Origin: Knoellia sp031844405
GTDB lineage: Bacteria; Actinomycetota; Actinomycetes; Actinomycetales; Dermatophilaceae
NCBI GenBank assembly: GCA_031844405.1
Contig: JAUZVC010000002.1
Location: forward strand, 1 to 64,000
Length of the DNA: 64,000 bases
Direction of reading: 5' to 3'
The position numbers and the translations under genes are program-made. Shown here in pieces: positions 43,552 through 51,225 of this stretch. Positions within the stretch are counted from its first letter, which is position 1. Each line of letters starts with the position of its first letter. A model generated the notes under the pieces. The model did not search any database and was not told the DNA's origin. It saw nothing but the letters and a program-made list of their open reading frames with translations.

Positions 43552-43628
43552 GCGACTGATTGCCCTTTCCAGCGGCTTTCACGGTCCGGTCCCGTTCCGG
43601 GACCGCGCTGGAAAGGGCAATCAGTCGC
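43552..43628. terminator. Long-arm bidirectional hairpin
   Basis: Perfect 23-bp arms (43552-43574, 43606-43628) flank a loop that itself contains a CGGTCCC/GGGACCG hairpin. The stop codon of the minus-strand gene (43621) lies inside the right arm. It is related in sequence layout to the hairpin at 44527-44591. Confidence 0.75.
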
Positions 43629-43794
43629 GTTCTGGCTGCTGCTGGGCGCGGGCGTACCTCTCGTGGAGGCGCTCGCGGACCTCGTCCGGCGTGTAGGCCC
43701 GCCGCTGCCGCTCGTTGCGCGCCACGACCGCGCCCGTCGCGACGACGGACACGACGCCCGCGAGGCCGAGCAGCTTCCACCAGTTCGACTGCAT
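43621..43794 (-). CDS. Small single-pass membrane protein
   Basis: 57 residues: a short N-terminus (MQSNWWK), one hydrophobic helix (LLGLAGVVSVVATGAVVA) and a basic/charged C-terminal tail (RNERQRRAYTPDEVRERLHERYARA). No known domain. ATG 43794 lies at the end of a perfect palindrome that it shares with the divergent gene, and the mRNA is probably leaderless. Function unknown. It may be co-regulated with the papain-like neighbour. Confidence 0.75.
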   Translation of the reverse strand: MQSNWWKLLGLAGVVSVVATGAVVARNERQRRAYTPDEVRERLHERYARAQQQPERD

Positions 43795-43845
43795 GACCGC
43801 AGCGTATGCCGGGTGCTCGCGCTCCCGGCATACGCTGCGGTCATG
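43792..43845. promoter_or_regulatory. 54-bp perfect palindrome carrying two face-to-face leaderless promoters
   Basis: Arms 43792-43813 and 43824-43845 (22 bp each) are perfect complements with a 10-nt spacer. Each outer end is the ATG of a divergent gene (minus 43794, plus 43843). Each arm contains GGCATACGCT, giving a TACGCT -10 box 6 nt from the ATG. The two -35 regions overlap, so polymerase binding on the two sides should be mutually exclusive. Confidence 0.8.
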
Positions 43846-44511
43846 GTTCCCCCGGAGCGCACGTCCGAAGGCCTCTCGCTCGACGAGGCCGTCGAGCTCA
43901 CCCGCACGGGGGACGTGTGGATCTTCCGCGGGCGCTCGGTCGCCGACCGGGCGATCCAGACCGCGACGAACGCGCCGGTCAACCACGTCGGCATGGCCGT
44001 CGTGCTCGACGACCTCCCACCGCTCATGTGGCACGCCGAGATGGGCAGGTCGCTCCAGGACATGTGGACCGGCGGGCACCACCGCGGCGTCCAGCTGCAC
44101 GACCTGCGCGCGGCGGTGTCGCGCTGGCAGGAGACCTACGACCAGCGGGCGTGGCTGCGCCAGCTCACCCCCGAGGTCGGGCCCGAGCACGAGGACGCCG
44201 TGCTGCGCTGCGTCGCCCGGCTCGACGGCGTCTCGTTCCCCTCGACCGGTCGGCTCGCCTGGCGCTGGCTCACCGGCCGTGACGCGCACGTGTCGGCCCG
44301 CGACCTCGACCTCAGGGCGATCCGGCCCGAGGTCGCCTACTGCGCCGAGGTCGTCGCGCTCACCTACGAGGAGATGGGTCTGCTCACGCCCGATGCTCCG
44401 ATGAACTGGTACGACCCCGGCCGGTTCTGGAGTGGCGACGCGCTGCCGCTCGTGCCCGGGTGGGACCTCGGCACCGAGATCCCCGTCCACCGGGCAACCG
44501 CTACCGCCTGA
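43843..44511 (+). CDS. Permuted papain-like (YiiX/YebB-type) cysteine hydrolase
   Basis: A 222-residue protein. GDVWIFRGRSVADRAIQTATNAPVNHVGM contains the His of the permuted papain fold, WHAEMGRSLQDMW follows, and the Cys is in AYCAEVVALTYEEMGLL near residue 168. The order His first and Cys later is that of the permuted NlpC/P60-like group. Substrates in the family include lipids and peptidoglycan-like amides; none can be assigned here. No signal peptide is seen. It is transcribed from the shared palindrome and ends before a long-arm hairpin. Confidence 0.72.
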   Translation: MVPPERTSEGLSLDEAVELTRTGDVWIFRGRSVADRAIQTATNAPVNHVGMAVVLDDLPPLMWHAEMGRSLQDMWTGGHHRGVQLHDLRAAVSRWQETYDQRAWLRQLTPEVGPEHEDAVLRCVARLDGVSFPSTGRLAWRWLTGRDAHVSARDLDLRAIRPEVAYCAEVVALTYEEMGLLTPDAPMNWYDPGRFWSGDALPLVPGWDLGTEIPVHRATATA

Positions 44512-44526
44512 CGCGAAGCCGGTGGC

Positions 44527-44591
44527 CGACTTCTTGCGACTTTCAGCGGCTGGTCGCTGCGCTCCTCGCCGCTGAAAGTCGCAAGAAGTCG
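44527..44591. terminator. Long-arm hairpin after the papain-like gene
   Basis: Perfect 24-bp arms (44527-44550, 44568-44591) around a 17-nt loop. Both this and the 43552 hairpin read CGACT, then TGC, then TT, then CAGCGGC down the left arm, differing elsewhere with compensating changes in the right arm. Confidence 0.75.
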
Positions 44592-44713
44592 TCGTGAGGT
44601 GTTCTGGTTACCGAACGACAAGTTTGCGGTACGCTCGGTATCAGGCACCCGGTGTACCGGATACTTCTGGTGATGCCGAGTGCACCCAGGACTCCACGTG
44701 GAAGGACGCCAGC

Positions 44714-46045
44714 ATGGCGACGACACCCACCCTCGCCGACCGGGGCCAGCGCCTCGGCCTGCGCCTCATCTCCAAGGCCGGCGGCCTGCCTGTCATGGCG
44801 GACCCCAAGGTCCGCGGCCGCGTCGAGCGGATCCTCGGACGCGGCACCCATGCCGGCTTCCGGGCCCAGGTCGCCGTCGGCCGGGCCTTCAAGCAGGTCA
44901 AGGGCACCGGCTCCGCGAAGCGGCCCTCGCCGGTCTCGCGTCGCGGGGTCTACGACCTCACGCCCACCGAGGACCAGCAGATGCTCCAAGAGGCGACGCG
45001 CGAGCTCGCCGACGAGGTCATCCGCCCCGCGGGGTCGCGCGCCGACGCCGAGCGCGCGGTGCCGGCCGAGGTCCGCGAGGCCCTGCAGGAGATGGGCCTC
45101 GTCCTCGTCGGCGTGCCCGAGGAGCTCGGCGGCATCGCCGAAGAGCGGTCGGCGGTCGCCGGCGTCCTCGTCCTCGAGCAGCTCGCTCGGGGCGACATGG
45201 GCATCGCCGTCGCCCAGATGGGGACCGCCGCGGTCGCCACCGCCCTCGCGCTCTACGGCGACGCCGACCAGCAGGCGACCTACCTCCCGCACTTCACCGG
45301 CGACGAGCCCGTCGCGGCCGCGGCGCTCGCGCTGCAGGAGCCGCAGCCCCTCTTCGACCCCTTCGCGCTGACGACCACGGCTGTGGCACAGGGAGACTCG
45401 CTCGTCCTCAACGGCACCAAGGCTCTCGTCGCCAACGCCGACACGGCCGAGCTCCTCGTCGTCTCCGCGATGGTCGAGGGCGAGGCCCGGCTCGTCGTCG
45501 TCGAGGCGGCCACCGACGGCGTCACCGTCGAGGACGACCCCGCGATGGGCGTGCGCGCGGCGCACACCGGCAGGGTCGTGCTCACCGACGTCACCGTCCC
45601 GCGAACCAACCTCCTCGGCACCGCCGACGACCACCGCGACGCCGTGCGGCGCGGACGGCTCGCCTGGGCTGCGGCCGCCGTGGGCACCGGGCAGGCCGTG
45701 CTCGACCAGGTCATCGACTACGCCAAGGAGCGCAAGGCGTTCGGCGAGCCCATCGGCCAGCGACAGGCGGTCGCCTTCATGATTTCCGACATCGCCATCG
45801 AGCTCGACGGCCTCCGGCTCGCCGTGCTCAAGGCCGCCGCCCGGCTCGACGCCGACGCGGACACCGCAGCGGTCGCGCAGGTCGTCGGCGAGGTGCGCGC
45901 CCTCAACGCGACCCACGCCGCGCGGATCGGCTCGCACGCCGTCCAGCTCCTCGGCGGCCACGGCTTCGTCAAGGAGTTCGACAACGAGCGGTGGTTCCGC
46001 GACCTGCGTGGAGCGGGTGTCCTCGAGGGCACCCTGCTCGTCTGA
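44714..46045 (+). CDS. Acyl-CoA dehydrogenase family protein (FadE24-like)
   Basis: A 443-residue flavoprotein-type dehydrogenase. An unusual 75-residue N-terminal extension precedes the acyl-CoA dehydrogenase fold, which begins around DLTPTEDQQMLQEATRELADEV. GVPEELGG, IDYAKERKAFGEPIGQRQAVAFMISDIAIE and QLLGGHGFVKEFDNERWFRDLR are the diagnostic C-terminal helices. It lies 29 bp upstream of a second acyl-CoA dehydrogenase gene, an arrangement like mycobacterial fadE24-fadE23. GGAAGGAC precedes ATG 44714. Substrate unknown; probably heterodimeric with its partner. Confidence 0.87.
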   Translation: MATTPTLADRGQRLGLRLISKAGGLPVMADPKVRGRVERILGRGTHAGFRAQVAVGRAFKQVKGTGSAKRPSPVSRRGVYDLTPTEDQQMLQEATRELADEVIRPAGSRADAERAVPAEVREALQEMGLVLVGVPEELGGIAEERSAVAGVLVLEQLARGDMGIAVAQMGTAAVATALALYGDADQQATYLPHFTGDEPVAAAALALQEPQPLFDPFALTTTAVAQGDSLVLNGTKALVANADTAELLVVSAMVEGEARLVVVEAATDGVTVEDDPAMGVRAAHTGRVVLTDVTVPRTNLLGTADDHRDAVRRGRLAWAAAAVGTGQAVLDQVIDYAKERKAFGEPIGQRQAVAFMISDIAIELDGLRLAVLKAAARLDADADTAAVAQVVGEVRALNATHAARIGSHAVQLLGGHGFVKEFDNERWFRDLRGAGVLEGTLLV

Positions 46046-46074
46046 CCGGCATACCGAGACCCAAGGACTGGACC

Positions 46075-47334
46075 ATGATCGATCTCGAGGTTCCCCGGAA
46101 GTTCCGACCACTCGTCGAGCAGGCGCGCGGCATGGCGGAGGAGGTCTTCCGCCCCATCTCGCGCAAGTACGACCTCGCCGAGCACGAGTACCCGCGCGAG
46201 CTCGACCTCGTCTCGGCCGTCATCGACGGGCTGAGCAGCTCAGGGGCGGGCCAGGGGGCGGGCGCGTCGAGCAGCACCCGCGCCAAGGACCCCGAAGGGG
46301 AGGGTGAGGTCGCAGCCGTCGGCTCGGGGCGCCGCCACCCCGCCGGGGCGAAGGTGCGCAACGGCTCCAACCTCTCGTCGGTGCTCTCGATCCTCGAGAC
46401 CTGCCGAGGCGACGTCGGGCTCACCCTCTCGATCCCGCGTCAGGGCCTCGGCAACGCGGCCATCGCCGCCGTCGCGAACGACGAGCAGAAGCAGCGGTAT
46501 GCCGGCCAGTGGGCCGCGATGGCGATCACCGAGCCCGAGACCGGCTCGGACTCGGGAGCCATCCGGACGACCGCGGTGAGGGACGGCGACGAGTACGTCC
46601 TCAACGGCGAGAAGATCTATGTCACCGCCGGCGAGCGGGCCGAGCTCGTCGTCGTGTGGGCGACGCTCGACCGGAGCCTGGGCAAGCAGGCCATCAAGTC
46701 GTTCGTCGTGCGCCGCGACAACCCCGGGCTCAAGCTCGTCCGGCTCGAGCACAAGCTCGGCATCCGTGCCTCCGACACCGCCGCCTTCGTCCTCGACGAC
46801 TGCCGTGTGCCCGCCGAGGACCTGCTCGGCGACCCGGAGATCCGCATGGAGGGGGGCTTCGGCGGCGCGATGCAGACTTTCGACAACACCCGCCCGCTCG
46901 TCGCGGCGATGGCCCTCGGCCTCACCCGGGCCAGCCTCGACCTCACGACCGAGCTCCTCGCGAAGGCGGGCGTGAGCGTCGACTGGGACCGGCCGGCACA
47001 CGTGCAGTCGCACGCGGCGGCGCGGCTGCTCCAGATGGAGGCCGAGTACGAGGCGGCCCACGCGCTCACGCTGCGGGCGGCGTGGATGGCCGACAACGGC
47101 CGGCCGAACTCGATGGAGGCGTCGATGGCCAAGGCCAAGGCCGGGCGCACCTGCGTCGACGTCTCGCTCGCGTGCGTCGAGCTCGCGGGTGCGACCGGCT
47201 ACGCCGAGCGTGAGTTGCTCGAGAAGTGGGCCCGCGACTCCAAGATCCTCGACATCTTCGAGGGGACCCAGCAGATCCAGCTGCTCGTCGTCGCCCGCCG
47301 CCTCCTGGGCATGACCTCCGCCCAGCTCAAGTAA
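46075..47334 (+). CDS. Acyl-CoA dehydrogenase (FadE23-like)
   Basis: A 419-residue enzyme. A low-complexity Ser/Gly/Ala insert (about residues 53-90) interrupts the N-terminal helical domain. AITEPETGSDSGAIRTTA is the flavin and substrate region, LNGEKIYVTAGERAE and LEHKLGIRASDTA follow, and IFEGTQQIQLLVVARRL closes the fold with the catalytic-base region EGTQ. It is the second gene of a pair with the FadE24-like gene and the two probably work as one complex. ATG 46075 has AAGGACTGG upstream. Confidence 0.9.
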   Translation: MIDLEVPRKFRPLVEQARGMAEEVFRPISRKYDLAEHEYPRELDLVSAVIDGLSSSGAGQGAGASSSTRAKDPEGEGEVAAVGSGRRHPAGAKVRNGSNLSSVLSILETCRGDVGLTLSIPRQGLGNAAIAAVANDEQKQRYAGQWAAMAITEPETGSDSGAIRTTAVRDGDEYVLNGEKIYVTAGERAELVVVWATLDRSLGKQAIKSFVVRRDNPGLKLVRLEHKLGIRASDTAAFVLDDCRVPAEDLLGDPEIRMEGGFGGAMQTFDNTRPLVAAMALGLTRASLDLTTELLAKAGVSVDWDRPAHVQSHAAARLLQMEAEYEAAHALTLRAAWMADNGRPNSMEASMAKAKAGRTCVDVSLACVELAGATGYAERELLEKWARDSKILDIFEGTQQIQLLVVARRLLGMTSAQLK

Positions 47335-47411
47335 CACCGGCCCCGACTTTCCCGCCTGGAGTGGGTTCCTCGCACTTGAGGTGGGAACGGTTGTGCTGCG
47401 AAGTGCGACCT

Positions 47412-47434
47412 GCCCACGCAGAGCGTGGGACCCG
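47412..47434. repeat. 23-nt hairpin repeat, copy 2
   Basis: Exact repeat of 3452-3474 with core CCCACGCagaGCGTGGG. It lies between the convergent acyl-CoA dehydrogenase and small membrane protein genes, so it may serve as a terminator. Confidence 0.6.
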
Positions 47435-47461
47435 CCACCCGAAGTCGCGCCCGCGCCTCGC

Positions 47462-47821
47462 TCAGCCCCGGCGGCGACGACGCTCGCGCTGGCGCTGCAC
47501 CCACGGAACGCCGATCGCCACCATGGCGAGGGCGAGCACGACCGCCGCCGCGAGCAGCCCGCACAGCAGGGCGAACCCGACCTTGATGACCCCCTCCCAG
47601 ACGAGGTGGTCGTAGGCGAGGTCGGGCTCGTTCTGCGTCCCGGTCCAGAAGCCGAGCACGAACGCCATCCCGGTGATGACCATGAGGCCCAGCGAGAGCC
47701 CGGCGCCCTTGGCGACCTGGCCCACCTCGATCGGTCCGGCGGCCTGGTCCTCCTCGTCGACCCGATGGGCGAACGTCTCGAAGACGTCCGGCATCGGGCC
47801 GGTCCGGGCGCGCTTGGGCAT
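47462..47821 (-). CDS. Small membrane protein of unknown function
   Basis: 119 residues. A soluble acidic N-terminus is followed by two hydrophobic segments (GLSLGLMVITGMAFVLGFW and GFALLCGLLAAAVVLALAMVAI) and a strongly basic C-terminal tail (QRQRERRRRRG). No family recognised. It is divergent from the subtilisin-like protease gene and transcribed toward the acyl-CoA dehydrogenase pair. Confidence 0.65.
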   Translation of the reverse strand: MPKRARTGPMPDVFETFAHRVDEEDQAAGPIEVGQVAKGAGLSLGLMVITGMAFVLGFWTGTQNEPDLAYDHLVWEGVIKVGFALLCGLLAAAVVLALAMVAIGVPWVQRQRERRRRRG

Positions 47822-47881
47822 TCGGGAAGCATAGGCCGAATCTGGTCACTGGCAGCCATGTCCCGGGCGTGCCGCCGGCCC

Positions 47882-47931
47882 TAGGTTGGGCGACGAGGTG
47901 CGCACCGTGGCGCACCCGTTCCATGAGGAGG
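47882..47931 (+). promoter_or_regulatory. Promoter and ribosome site of the S8 protease
   Basis: A TAGGTT -10 box at 47882-47887 and a strong GAGGAGG at 47925-47931, 5 nt before ATG 47937, give a leader of roughly 45 nt. This decides against the in-frame TTG at 47886 as the start codon. Confidence 0.7.
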
Positions 47932-47936
47932 AACCC

Positions 47937-49661
47937 ATGCGACGATCTCGCATGCTGGCCCTGACCGGAACGGCTGCGCTCGTCGCGGCCTTCGCCGGCT
48001 CGGCCACCGCGACCGCCGTGCCCAGCACCCCTGCGGCGACGACGGCCGACAGCGGAACCTTCGTCGTCCTGGCCGACGAGGGCGCGAACCTCAGGCAGAT
48101 CGCCGACCGGCTGAAGCGGGCCGGCGGGACCGTGACGTCGGTCAACACGGCGATCGGTCTCGTCACCGTCAAGGGCTCGGGCGACGTGCTCCGTGCGGCG
48201 CGCAGCATCGCCGGAGTCGAGGGTGCAGCCCGCGAGCGCTCGATCGGCTCGGCCCCGGTCCGCGCCAAGGGTCCGGACCCCGTGGAGCAGGAGCACGTCT
48301 TCGACCGGACGAGGACCAACGGCACCTACAAGTCCACGCCCACGCCGCCGGCCGGTCACGACCCCCTCGACGGGCACCTCTGGGGCATGCAGATGATCCA
48401 CGCGTTCGAGGCCCACGCCGTCGAGAAGGGCGACAAGGTCCGCGTCGGCGTCCTCGACACCGGTGTCGACGGCACCCACCTCGACCTCGCCGCGAACTTC
48501 GACTCCGCACTCTCGCGCAACTTCACGACCGACATGCCCGACATCGACGGCCCGTGCGAGGTCGCGTCCTGTGTCGACCCGGCGAACGTCGACGACGACG
48601 GCCACGGCACGCACGTCGCGGGCACGATCGGCGCCGCCCTCAACGGGTTCGGCCTCAGCGGGGTCGCCCCCGACGTCGACCTCGTCAACATCCGCGGTGG
48701 CCAGGACAGCGGCTACTTCTTCCTCGGCCCGGTCGTCAACGCCCTGACGTATGCCGGTGACACCGGTCTCGACGTCGTCAACATGTCGTTCTACGTCGAC
48801 CCCTGGCTCTACAACTGCGCCGGCGGCGCTCCCGAGGACAGCCCCGAGGAGGCGATGGAGCAGGACGTCATCATCGCCGCCATGACGCGGGCGCTCGACT
48901 ACGCCCACTCCAAGAACGTCACGCTCGTCGGCGCCCTCGGCAACAACCACGAGGACCTGAGCAACCCGCGCACCGACCTCACGAGCCCGGACTACCCGGG
49001 CGGCACCGAGCACCCGCGCACGATCGACAACGAGACCTGCTGGGACCTCCCGGTCGAGGGGCCGCACGTCATCGGCGTCTCCGCGCTCGGCCCGACGGGT
49101 GAGAAGGCGGACTACTCGAACTGGGCCACGGACCTCACGTCCGGCGAGCTCGAGGTGTCGGCCCCGGGTGGCTGGTACCGCGACGGCATCGGCACCGACA
49201 CCTACCGCACCAACGGCAACCTCATCCTGTCGTCGGTCTCGCTGGCCTCCCTGCGCAACACGGGCGAGGTCGACAAGAACGGCAACATCACCCAGCCGGG
49301 CCGCGTCAACGGCGTCATCAAGCAGTGCACCGACCGCCGCCAGCCGGACCAGAAGGCCACGTGCTCCTACTACGCCTGGTACCAGGGCACGTCGATGGCG
49401 TCCCCGCACGCCGCCGGGGTGGCCGCGCTCGCGGTCGCCGCGCACGGCACCGGGACGGACGCGACGAGCTTCTCGCTCGCGCCCGACACCACGAAGGCCC
49501 TGCTCATGGGCACGGCCACGGACCACGCCTGCAACGCGCCCACCCGCTCCTACGAGCCCGAGGGCCGCTCGGCCGAGTTCACGGCGACCTGCGTCGGCAC
49601 GGCGGAGTTCAACTCCTTCTACGGCGACGGCATCGTCAACGCCCTGGGAGTCGTCCAGTGA
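47937..49661 (+). CDS. Secreted subtilisin-family (S8) serine protease
   Basis: A 574-residue preproprotein. The signal peptide is about residues 1-27, followed by an I9-like propeptide (VVLADEGANLRQIADRLKRAGG onward). The catalytic triad is Asp174 (GVLDTGVDGTH), His223 (DGHGTHVAG) and Ser486 (GTSMASPHAAG). An insert between the His and Ser blocks contains Cys residues that could form disulfides outside the cell. It ends at a perfect hairpin terminator made of the GTATGCC motif. Predicted extracellular endoprotease; substrate unknown. Confidence 0.94.
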   Translation: MRRSRMLALTGTAALVAAFAGSATATAVPSTPAATTADSGTFVVLADEGANLRQIADRLKRAGGTVTSVNTAIGLVTVKGSGDVLRAARSIAGVEGAARERSIGSAPVRAKGPDPVEQEHVFDRTRTNGTYKSTPTPPAGHDPLDGHLWGMQMIHAFEAHAVEKGDKVRVGVLDTGVDGTHLDLAANFDSALSRNFTTDMPDIDGPCEVASCVDPANVDDDGHGTHVAGTIGAALNGFGLSGVAPDVDLVNIRGGQDSGYFFLGPVVNALTYAGDTGLDVVNMSFYVDPWLYNCAGGAPEDSPEEAMEQDVIIAAMTRALDYAHSKNVTLVGALGNNHEDLSNPRTDLTSPDYPGGTEHPRTIDNETCWDLPVEGPHVIGVSALGPTGEKADYSNWATDLTSGELEVSAPGGWYRDGIGTDTYRTNGNLILSSVSLASLRNTGEVDKNGNITQPGRVNGVIKQCTDRRQPDQKATCSYYAWYQGTSMASPHAAGVAALAVAAHGTGTDATSFSLAPDTTKALLMGTATDHACNAPTRSYEPEGRSAEFTATCVGTAEFNSFYGDGIVNALGVVQ

Positions 49662-49688
49662 CGCTGCGGTCCTGACCCGCACGATCCC

Positions 49689-49724
49689 GGTATGCCGGCC
49701 GCTTCCCCGAGCGGCCGGCATACC
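49689..49724 (+). terminator. Terminator built from inverted GTATGCC/GGCATAC
   Basis: GGTATGCCGGCCGCT (49689-49703) pairs perfectly with AGCGGCCGGCATACC (49710-49724) around a 6-nt loop, 28 bp after the protease stop codon. Confidence 0.8.
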
Positions 49725-49818
49725 TGTGCGACCCGCGGGTTCGCCGGAATCCGGGCCCGGACGACCTCCGGCGCGGGAGACTGGACTCCCCGTGCTGGAG
49801 CGACAGGCAGGTGCACCC

Positions 49819-50319
49819 ATGGACATCAACGGCCTCCCGGCCCACGTGCTCGTCGTGCACGGCGCGGTCGTCTTCGCCCCGCTGGCTGCGCTCGCCGCGA
49901 TCCTCCTCGCGGTGGTCCCGCGTTGGCGCTACCTCACACGTTGGCCTGCGCTGGCGCTCGGCCTCGTGGCGACCGTCACCGTGTGGCTCGCCCGCATCAG
50001 CGGCACCGACTTCTTCGACTCGCGGTTCGCGTCGCTGCCGGCCGACAGCCCGGTGCTCGCGGCGATCCGCGAGCACGAGGAACGCGGCGAGACCCTCTCG
50101 CTCGTGGTCCTCGGACTGCTCGCCGTCACCGCCGCAGGTGCGTGGCTGCTCGGCGGCCCGTCGGGCTTCGCCAGCGGTCGCGGCGCCAAGGAGCGCGCCG
50201 CGTCGTGGCTGGAGACGGCCCTGCCGGTCCTGCTCGTGCTCGTGTCGCTGGCGACGCTCGCCTACGCCTTCCTGGCCGGGGACGCCGGCGCCCGCGCGAC
50301 CTGGGAGCAGCTGGGCTGA
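49819..50319 (+). CDS. DUF2231-like four-helix membrane protein
   Basis: 166 residues with four predicted transmembrane helices (HVLVVHGAVVFAPLAALAAILLAV, ALALGLVATVTVWLARI, LSLVVLGLLAVTAAGAWLL, ALPVLLVLVSLATLAYAFL). The N-terminal GLPAHVLVVHGAV and the central REHEERGE loop resemble DUF2231 proteins, which are of unproven function and sometimes bind haem. ATG 49819 follows a purine-rich stretch. No operon partner is obvious. Confidence 0.7.
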   Translation: MDINGLPAHVLVVHGAVVFAPLAALAAILLAVVPRWRYLTRWPALALGLVATVTVWLARISGTDFFDSRFASLPADSPVLAAIREHEERGETLSLVVLGLLAVTAAGAWLLGGPSGFASGRGAKERAASWLETALPVLLVLVSLATLAYAFLAGDAGARATWEQLG

Positions 50320-50354
50320 CGTGCGCTTCGACGAGCGCTGTCGGCGGGAGGTCC

Positions 50355-50360
50355 TAGCCT
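50355..50360 (+). promoter_or_regulatory. -10 box of a leaderless promoter
   Basis: TAGCCT is followed by seven bases and GTG 50368, giving a leaderless start for the MmcQ/YjbR gene. Confidence 0.55.
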
Positions 50361-50367
50361 GTCGACC

Positions 50368-50748
50368 GTGACGAGCACGACGCGCCCCGACGTGCCCCGC
50401 GACTGGGTCGAGCGGCTCTCGACGATCGTGTCGGCCTTCCCGGAGGTGCGCGAGCACGACGCGTGGGTCGGCATGGCCTGGAAGGTCCGGTCTGCCACGG
50501 TCGCGCACGTCTTCGGCGGCGAGGACCAGCGGTTCCGCATCACCTTCCGCGCCGAGCCCGACGAGGTCATGGCCTTCCAGCACATGGGCGAGCCCTACTT
50601 CAAGGCGAGCTGGGGCAGCAACGTCGTGGGGCTGCTGCTCGACGACGACACCGACTGGGCCGAGCTCGAGGAGCTGCTCACCGACTCCTACTGCATCCAG
50701 GCGCCACCCGCCCTCGCCGAGCGGGTCCCCCGACCCGAGCCCACCTGA
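50368..50748 (+). CDS. MmcQ/YjbR-family protein
   Basis: A 126-residue CyaY-like fold protein, with FPEVREHDAWVGMAWKVRSATVAHVFGG at the N-terminal half and the LLTDSYCIQAPPALAERV end. The family has been described as double-wing DNA-binding but remains poorly characterised. The stop codon lies in the first of three exact 10-bp repeats (50741-50770). Leaderless start at GTG 50368. Confidence 0.72.
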   Translation: MTSTTRPDVPRDWVERLSTIVSAFPEVREHDAWVGMAWKVRSATVAHVFGGEDQRFRITFRAEPDEVMAFQHMGEPYFKASWGSNVVGLLLDDDTDWAELEELLTDSYCIQAPPALAERVPRPEPT

Positions 50749-50770
50749 GCCCACCTGAGCCCACCTGAGC
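50741..50770 (+). repeat. Three exact 10-bp tandem repeats over the stop codon of the MmcQ/YjbR gene
   Basis: CCACCTGAGC occurs three times in a row. The first copy supplies the TGA stop (50746-50748). Confidence 0.85.
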
Positions 50771-50790
50771 CGTGCTGGGCCGGGGCCGCC

Positions 50791-51225
50791 TCAGTCGAAC
50801 CGGACCTCGTCGCCGACGTGGATCGTCCCCGACGACAGGAGCCGGAAGACCGTGCCGCCGCGGGCGTGCATCGCCTTCATCGCGCCGACCCCGATCCAGT
50901 CGTCGAGGAGCCGGCACGGCGCCGCGATCCGCACCACCTCGAGCTCGACGTCGCCGATGCGCATCCGCTCGCCGGGGCGCTTCGGGATCGGACCGGAGCT
51001 GATCGTGACGTTGCGACGGGTCGCGCCGAGCGGGATGTCGTGGCCGAGGTCGCGCGCGGCGGCCTCGACCTCGTCGAGGGCCTGCACGGTGACGTGCCGG
51101 TGCCTGCTGCCGTGGTAGCGGTCGCCCACGAGACCCACACCTGCCTCCGCCTCGACCGACTCCACCGACCGCGTCGGCACCTTGCGTCCCGGCGCGATGT
51201 GGATGGCGTGCACGCGCGGGTTCAC
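50791..51225 (-). CDS. MOSC-domain protein
   Basis: 144 residues. DRYHGSRHRHVTVQALDEVEA, GATRRNVTISSGPIPKRPGERMRIGDVELEVVRIAAPCRLLDDWIG and SSGTIHVGDEVRF are MOSC beta-barrel blocks, with the conserved Cys in the APCRLL loop that in the family handles sulfur or Mo-cofactor-linked substrates. GTG 51225 overlaps the FluC stop (GTGA). The neighbour of fluoride channels has no obvious functional link. Confidence 0.85.
   Translation of the reverse strand: MNPRVHAIHIAPGRKVPTRSVESVEAEAGVGLVGDRYHGSRHRHVTVQALDEVEAAARDLGHDIPLGATRRNVTISSGPIPKRPGERMRIGDVELEVVRIAAPCRLLDDWIGVGAMKAMHARGGTVFRLLSSGTIHVGDEVRFD

Noticed and set aside
7377..43836. Explaining GGCATAC solely as part of -10 promoter boxes
   Set aside because: Only a few copies (7377, and the pair in the 43792 palindrome) lie at promoters; most are inside coding sequence or in terminators.
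44609..44640. TACCGA-N20-TCGGTA as a fatty-acid regulator operator upstream of the acyl-CoA dehydrogenases
   Set aside because: Arms are only 6 bp with a long spacer and no second copy; too weak to list as a site.
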